Assembly (NCBI GenBank): GCA_037385045.1
Contig: JARRNJ010000086.1
Location: 1-16,981, forward strand
Length of the DNA stretch: 16,981 nt
Source: JARRNJ01 sp037385045
GTDB taxonomy: Bacteria > Pseudomonadota > Gammaproteobacteria > JASBUN01
Direction of reading: 5' to 3'
The position numbers were made by a program, and so were the translations under genes. Positions within the stretch are counted from its first letter, which is position 1; each line of letters starts with the position of its first letter. Below the pieces are notes generated by a model. That model was not told where the DNA came from, did no database searches, and saw nothing but the letters and a program-made list of their open reading frames with translations. Of this stretch, positions 14,778 through 16,981 are shown piece by piece.

Positions 14778-15995
14778 ATGTCCAGACTAGTGAAACCTCA
14801 TGGGGGAGGTGAACTTAAGCCCCTGTTGTTGGAAGGTGCCGCCCTGGAAGCCGAAAAGGCGCGCGCCGCCAACCTGCCCCAGGTCCGGATGAGCTCACGC
14901 GAGACGGGCGATGTCATCATGATGGGCATCGGCGGTTTCACGCCACTGGAAGGATTCATGACCCACGCCGACTGGGAGGGCGTGTGCGACGGCTACAAGA
15001 TGGCCAGCGGCCTGTTCTGGCCGATCCCGGTGACGCTGTCCACCGACCGCGCCACCGCCGACAGCCTCAAGGAAGGTCAGGAGATCGCCCTGCTCGACGG
15101 CGACTCGGGCGCCGTCATGGCCACCATGAAGGTCACCGAGAAGTACACTATAGATAAGGCGCACGAGTGCATGCAGGTCTACAAGACCACCGATCTCGAG
15201 CACCCGGGCGTGAAGATGGTCATGGAGCAGGGCGAAGTGAACCTGGCCGGGCCCATCAAGGTCCTGTCGCAGGGCGACTTCGCCGAGAAGTACGGCGCGC
15301 TGTTCAAGACGCCCGCCGAGACCCGCGCCGAATTCGAGCGCCGCGGCTGGTCCACCGTCGCCGCGTTCCAGACCCGCAACCCCATGCACCGTTCCCACGA
15401 GTACCTGGCGAAGATCGCCATCGAAATCTGCGACGGCGTGTTGATCCACTCGCTGCTGGGCAAGCTCAAGCCCGGGGACATCCCGGCCGACGTACGCGCC
15501 CGCGCCATCGACACCCTTTGCAAGAACTACTTCGTGGACAACACGGTGATCCAGGCCGGCTACCCGCTCGACATGCGTTACGCCGGCCCGCGTGAGGCGC
15601 TGCTGCATGCGCTGTTCCGGCAGAATTACGGCTGTTCCCACCAGATCGTCGGCCGCGACCACGCCGGCGTCGGCGACTACTACGGCCCGTTCGACGCGCA
15701 TCACATCTTCGACGAGATTCCCAAGGATGCGCTCGAGACCAAGCCGCTGAAGATCGACTGGACGTTCTGGTGCGACAAGTGCGAAGGCATGGCTTCCATG
15801 AAGACCTGCCCCCACGACGCCGAAGATCGCCTGCTGTTGTCCGGTACCAAGCTGCGCAAGGCCCTGTCCGAGGGCTCCGAGGTGCCGGACCACTTCAGCC
15901 GCCCGGAAGTGCTGGAGATTCTCCGCGCGTACTACGGCGGACTGAAGGATGACGAGAAGGTTGAAGTCAAACTCTCCGGCCATTCGGCCAAGTGA
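14778..15995 (+). CDS. sat: Dissimilatory ATP sulfurylase (sulfate adenylyltransferase)
   Basis: 405-residue cytoplasmic enzyme. In sulfur oxidisers it runs APS + PPi to ATP + sulfate, completing the indirect sulfite oxidation route and conserving energy. The order is an N-terminal PUA-like domain, then the catalytic domain with QTRNPMHRSHEYL (Gln198, Arg200, Asn201, His204, His207) and GRDHAGVG (292-299). A Zn-type motif Cys332-x2-Cys335-x8-Cys344-x-His346 is characteristic of dissimilatory/prokaryotic homo-oligomeric Sat. It has the usual length and no APS-kinase domain. ATG 14778 has a strong AAGGAG at 14768-14773. It is the first gene of the sat-aprB-aprA operon, 67 bp before aprB, and no aprM lies between. 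Confidence 0.96.
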   Translation: MSRLVKPHGGGELKPLLLEGAALEAEKARAANLPQVRMSSRETGDVIMMGIGGFTPLEGFMTHADWEGVCDGYKMASGLFWPIPVTLSTDRATADSLKEGQEIALLDGDSGAVMATMKVTEKYTIDKAHECMQVYKTTDLEHPGVKMVMEQGEVNLAGPIKVLSQGDFAEKYGALFKTPAETRAEFERRGWSTVAAFQTRNPMHRSHEYLAKIAIEICDGVLIHSLLGKLKPGDIPADVRARAIDTLCKNYFVDNTVIQAGYPLDMRYAGPREALLHALFRQNYGCSHQIVGRDHAGVGDYYGPFDAHHIFDEIPKDALETKPLKIDWTFWCDKCEGMASMKTCPHDAEDRLLLSGTKLRKALSEGSEVPDHFSRPEVLEILRAYYGGLKDDEKVEVKLSGHSAK

Positions 15996-16008
15996 GACTT
16001 GAAAAGTT

Positions 16009-16041
16009 CTGCCGGCACGAGCCGGCGGGTTTTCGAAAACC
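16009..16041 (+). promoter_or_regulatory. Two abutting hairpins in the sat-aprB gap
   Basis: A GCCGGC-ACGA-GCCGGC stem-loop (core 16011-16026, extendable to 16009-16028) directly abuts the perfect 14-bp palindrome GGTTTTCGAAAACC (16028-16041). The first is followed by TTTT, so it resembles a weak intrinsic terminator. The two share a base, so both cannot form fully at once. Partial termination or mRNA processing between sat and aprB is possible. The aprB ribosome binding site (AGGAG, 16052-16056) lies just after. Confidence 0.45.
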
Positions 16042-16062
16042 GCGGTAAGCTAGGAGACAGAA

Positions 16063-16527
16063 ATGCCTACTTTTGTACGTACTGACAAGTGCGACGGCTG
16101 CAAGGGTCAAGACAAGACCGCATGCATGTACATTTGCCCGCATGACCTGATGAAGCTCGACAAGGACGGCTCCGACACCGGCCATGCCATGAAGGCCTAC
16201 AACCAGGAGCCCGAGCAGTGCTGGGAATGCTACTCCTGCGTCAAGATCTGCCCGCAGCAGGCCATCGAGTGCCGACACTATGCCGACATCGTGCCGCTGG
16301 GCGCCTCCGTGCAGCCGCTGCGTGGTACCGACTCCATCATGTGGACCATCAAGTTCCGCAACGGCAACATGAAGCGCTTCAAGTTCCCGATTCGCACCAC
16401 GCCGGAAGGTTCCGCGGACCCGACGTGCGGCCATGCCAACCCGGATAAGTCGAAGCTGGAAGCTCCGGACTTCCTGTTTAACGACGATCTGCATGCCTGC
16501 GACAAGAGCCAGTTCGTCGGCGGCTGA
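16063..16527 (+). CDS. aprB: Adenylylsulfate reductase beta subunit (AprB)
   Basis: 154-residue cytoplasmic iron-sulfur protein that carries electrons between the FAD of AprA and an outside partner. It has two [4Fe-4S] sites: Cys10/13/21/25 (CDGCKGQDKTACMYIC) and Cys53/56/59/63 (CWECYSCVKIC). A beta segment (MWTIKFRNGNMKRFKFPIRTT) and a C-terminal tail follow; in known structures the tail wraps around AprA. Length and motifs match the family fully. ATG 16063 follows AGGAG by about 6 nt. It sits between sat and aprA in the usual order for sulfur oxidisers, 59 bp before aprA. In oxidisers the enzyme works in the direction sulfite + AMP to APS. Confidence 0.97.
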   Translation: MPTFVRTDKCDGCKGQDKTACMYICPHDLMKLDKDGSDTGHAMKAYNQEPEQCWECYSCVKICPQQAIECRHYADIVPLGASVQPLRGTDSIMWTIKFRNGNMKRFKFPIRTTPEGSADPTCGHANPDKSKLEAPDFLFNDDLHACDKSQFVGG

Positions 16528-16586
16528 AGCCAGGCTGGGAAATCACGATTCTAGATCTACAAAATACGAAGTGAGAGGTTAATACA

Positions 16587-16981
16587 ATGGCCGAATACGA
16601 ATTTGGCAACCCGGAAGTCGTCGAGGAGGAGGTTGATATCCTCATCATCGGCGGTGGCATGGCGGCCTGTGGCGCGGGTGTGGAGATCATGCGCTGGGCC
16701 GAAGGTTCCGACCTGAAGATCAAGCTGGTGGACAAGGCCGCCATGGACCGTTCCGGTGCCGTGGCTCAGGGGCTTTCCGCCATCAACACCTACATGGGCG
16801 AGAACGATCCGTCCGATTACGTGCGCATGGTCCGCACCGACCTCATGGGCATCATCCGCGAAGACCTGGTCTATGACGTCGGCCGCCACGTCGACAGCTC
16901 CGTGCACCTGTTCGAGGAATGGGGCCTGCCGGTCTGGAAGCAGCCGGGCGACGAAGGCAAGAAGCTGACCGAAGGCGGCAA
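16587..16981 (+). CDS. aprA: Adenylylsulfate reductase alpha subunit (AprA), 3' end outside window
   Basis: The first 131 residues of a protein usually about 620-660 long; the frame is open to the right edge. The N-terminus has the FAD-binding element VDILIIGGGMAACGAG (residues 16-31), followed by DKAAMDRSGAVAQGLSAINTYMG, which binds the flavin, and then EDLVYDVGRHVDSSVHLFEEWGLPVW, all highly typical of AprA. It catalyses sulfite + AMP to APS using FAD, with electrons leaving through AprB. ATG 16587 has GAGAGG at 16573-16578. Being cut by the window edge, it needs the next sequence for the C-terminal domains. Confidence 0.97.
   Translation, partial: MAEYEFGNPEVVEEEVDILIIGGGMAACGAGVEIMRWAEGSDLKIKLVDKAAMDRSGAVAQGLSAINTYMGENDPSDYVRMVRTDLMGIIREDLVYDVGRHVDSSVHLFEEWGLPVWKQPGDEGKKLTEGG

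Overview
The window is high-G+C DNA from a chemo- or photolithotrophic sulfur-oxidising bacterium, most likely a gammaproteobacterium (Chromatiales-like). This rests on one cytoplasmic sulfite-oxidation gene set: soeABC-type sulfite dehydrogenase genes facing a sat-aprBA operon. A repeat family familiar from gammaproteobacterial genomes (GGTGGAT...CCTACG arms) supports it. No rRNA or other taxonomic marker is present, so the placement is inference.

Layout. Positions 3-614 hold the 3' part of a conserved hypothetical gene with paired cysteines. After about 630 bp with no convincing gene comes a three-gene signalling operon at 1248-7094: a CHASE-PAS membrane histidine kinase, a small single-domain response regulator overlapping its 3' end, and a 1088-residue REC-PAS-PAS-PAS-GGDEF-EAL-REC protein. 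In that protein the cyclase half looks dead and the c-di-GMP phosphodiesterase half looks intact. Positions 7273-8282 carry a two-gene cytochrome c maturation pair (dsbE/ccmG and ccmH) with no other ccm gene beside it. Positions 8475-9041 encode an outer-membrane PagL-type lipid A deacylase homologue. Its intergenic space to the convergent soe genes holds a perfect 30-bp inverted repeat.

The minus strand from 14374 down to 9418 is soeA-soeB-soeC (molybdopterin subunit, four-cluster iron-sulfur subunit, DmsC-type membrane anchor). soeA is broken as written: about 45-50 codons are missing and the frame shifts near 13847-13853. Both soe spacers (11394-11610 and about 10426-10631) are filled by two diverged copies of the same composite repeat. 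A roughly 400-bp A+T-rich divergent regulatory region (14375-14777) separates soe from sat (14778-15995), aprB (16063-16527) and the start of aprA (16587 to the window end).

How they fit together. SoeABC would oxidise sulfite directly to sulfate and pass electrons to the quinone pool. AprBA plus Sat oxidise sulfite through adenosine phosphosulfate and recover ATP. The two alternatives are driven from one divergent control region. If the soeA lesion is real, only the APS route of this locus can work; if it is an assembly error, both routes are encoded. The upstream signalling operon, the cytochrome c maturation pair and the lipid A gene have no evident functional link to the sulfur genes.
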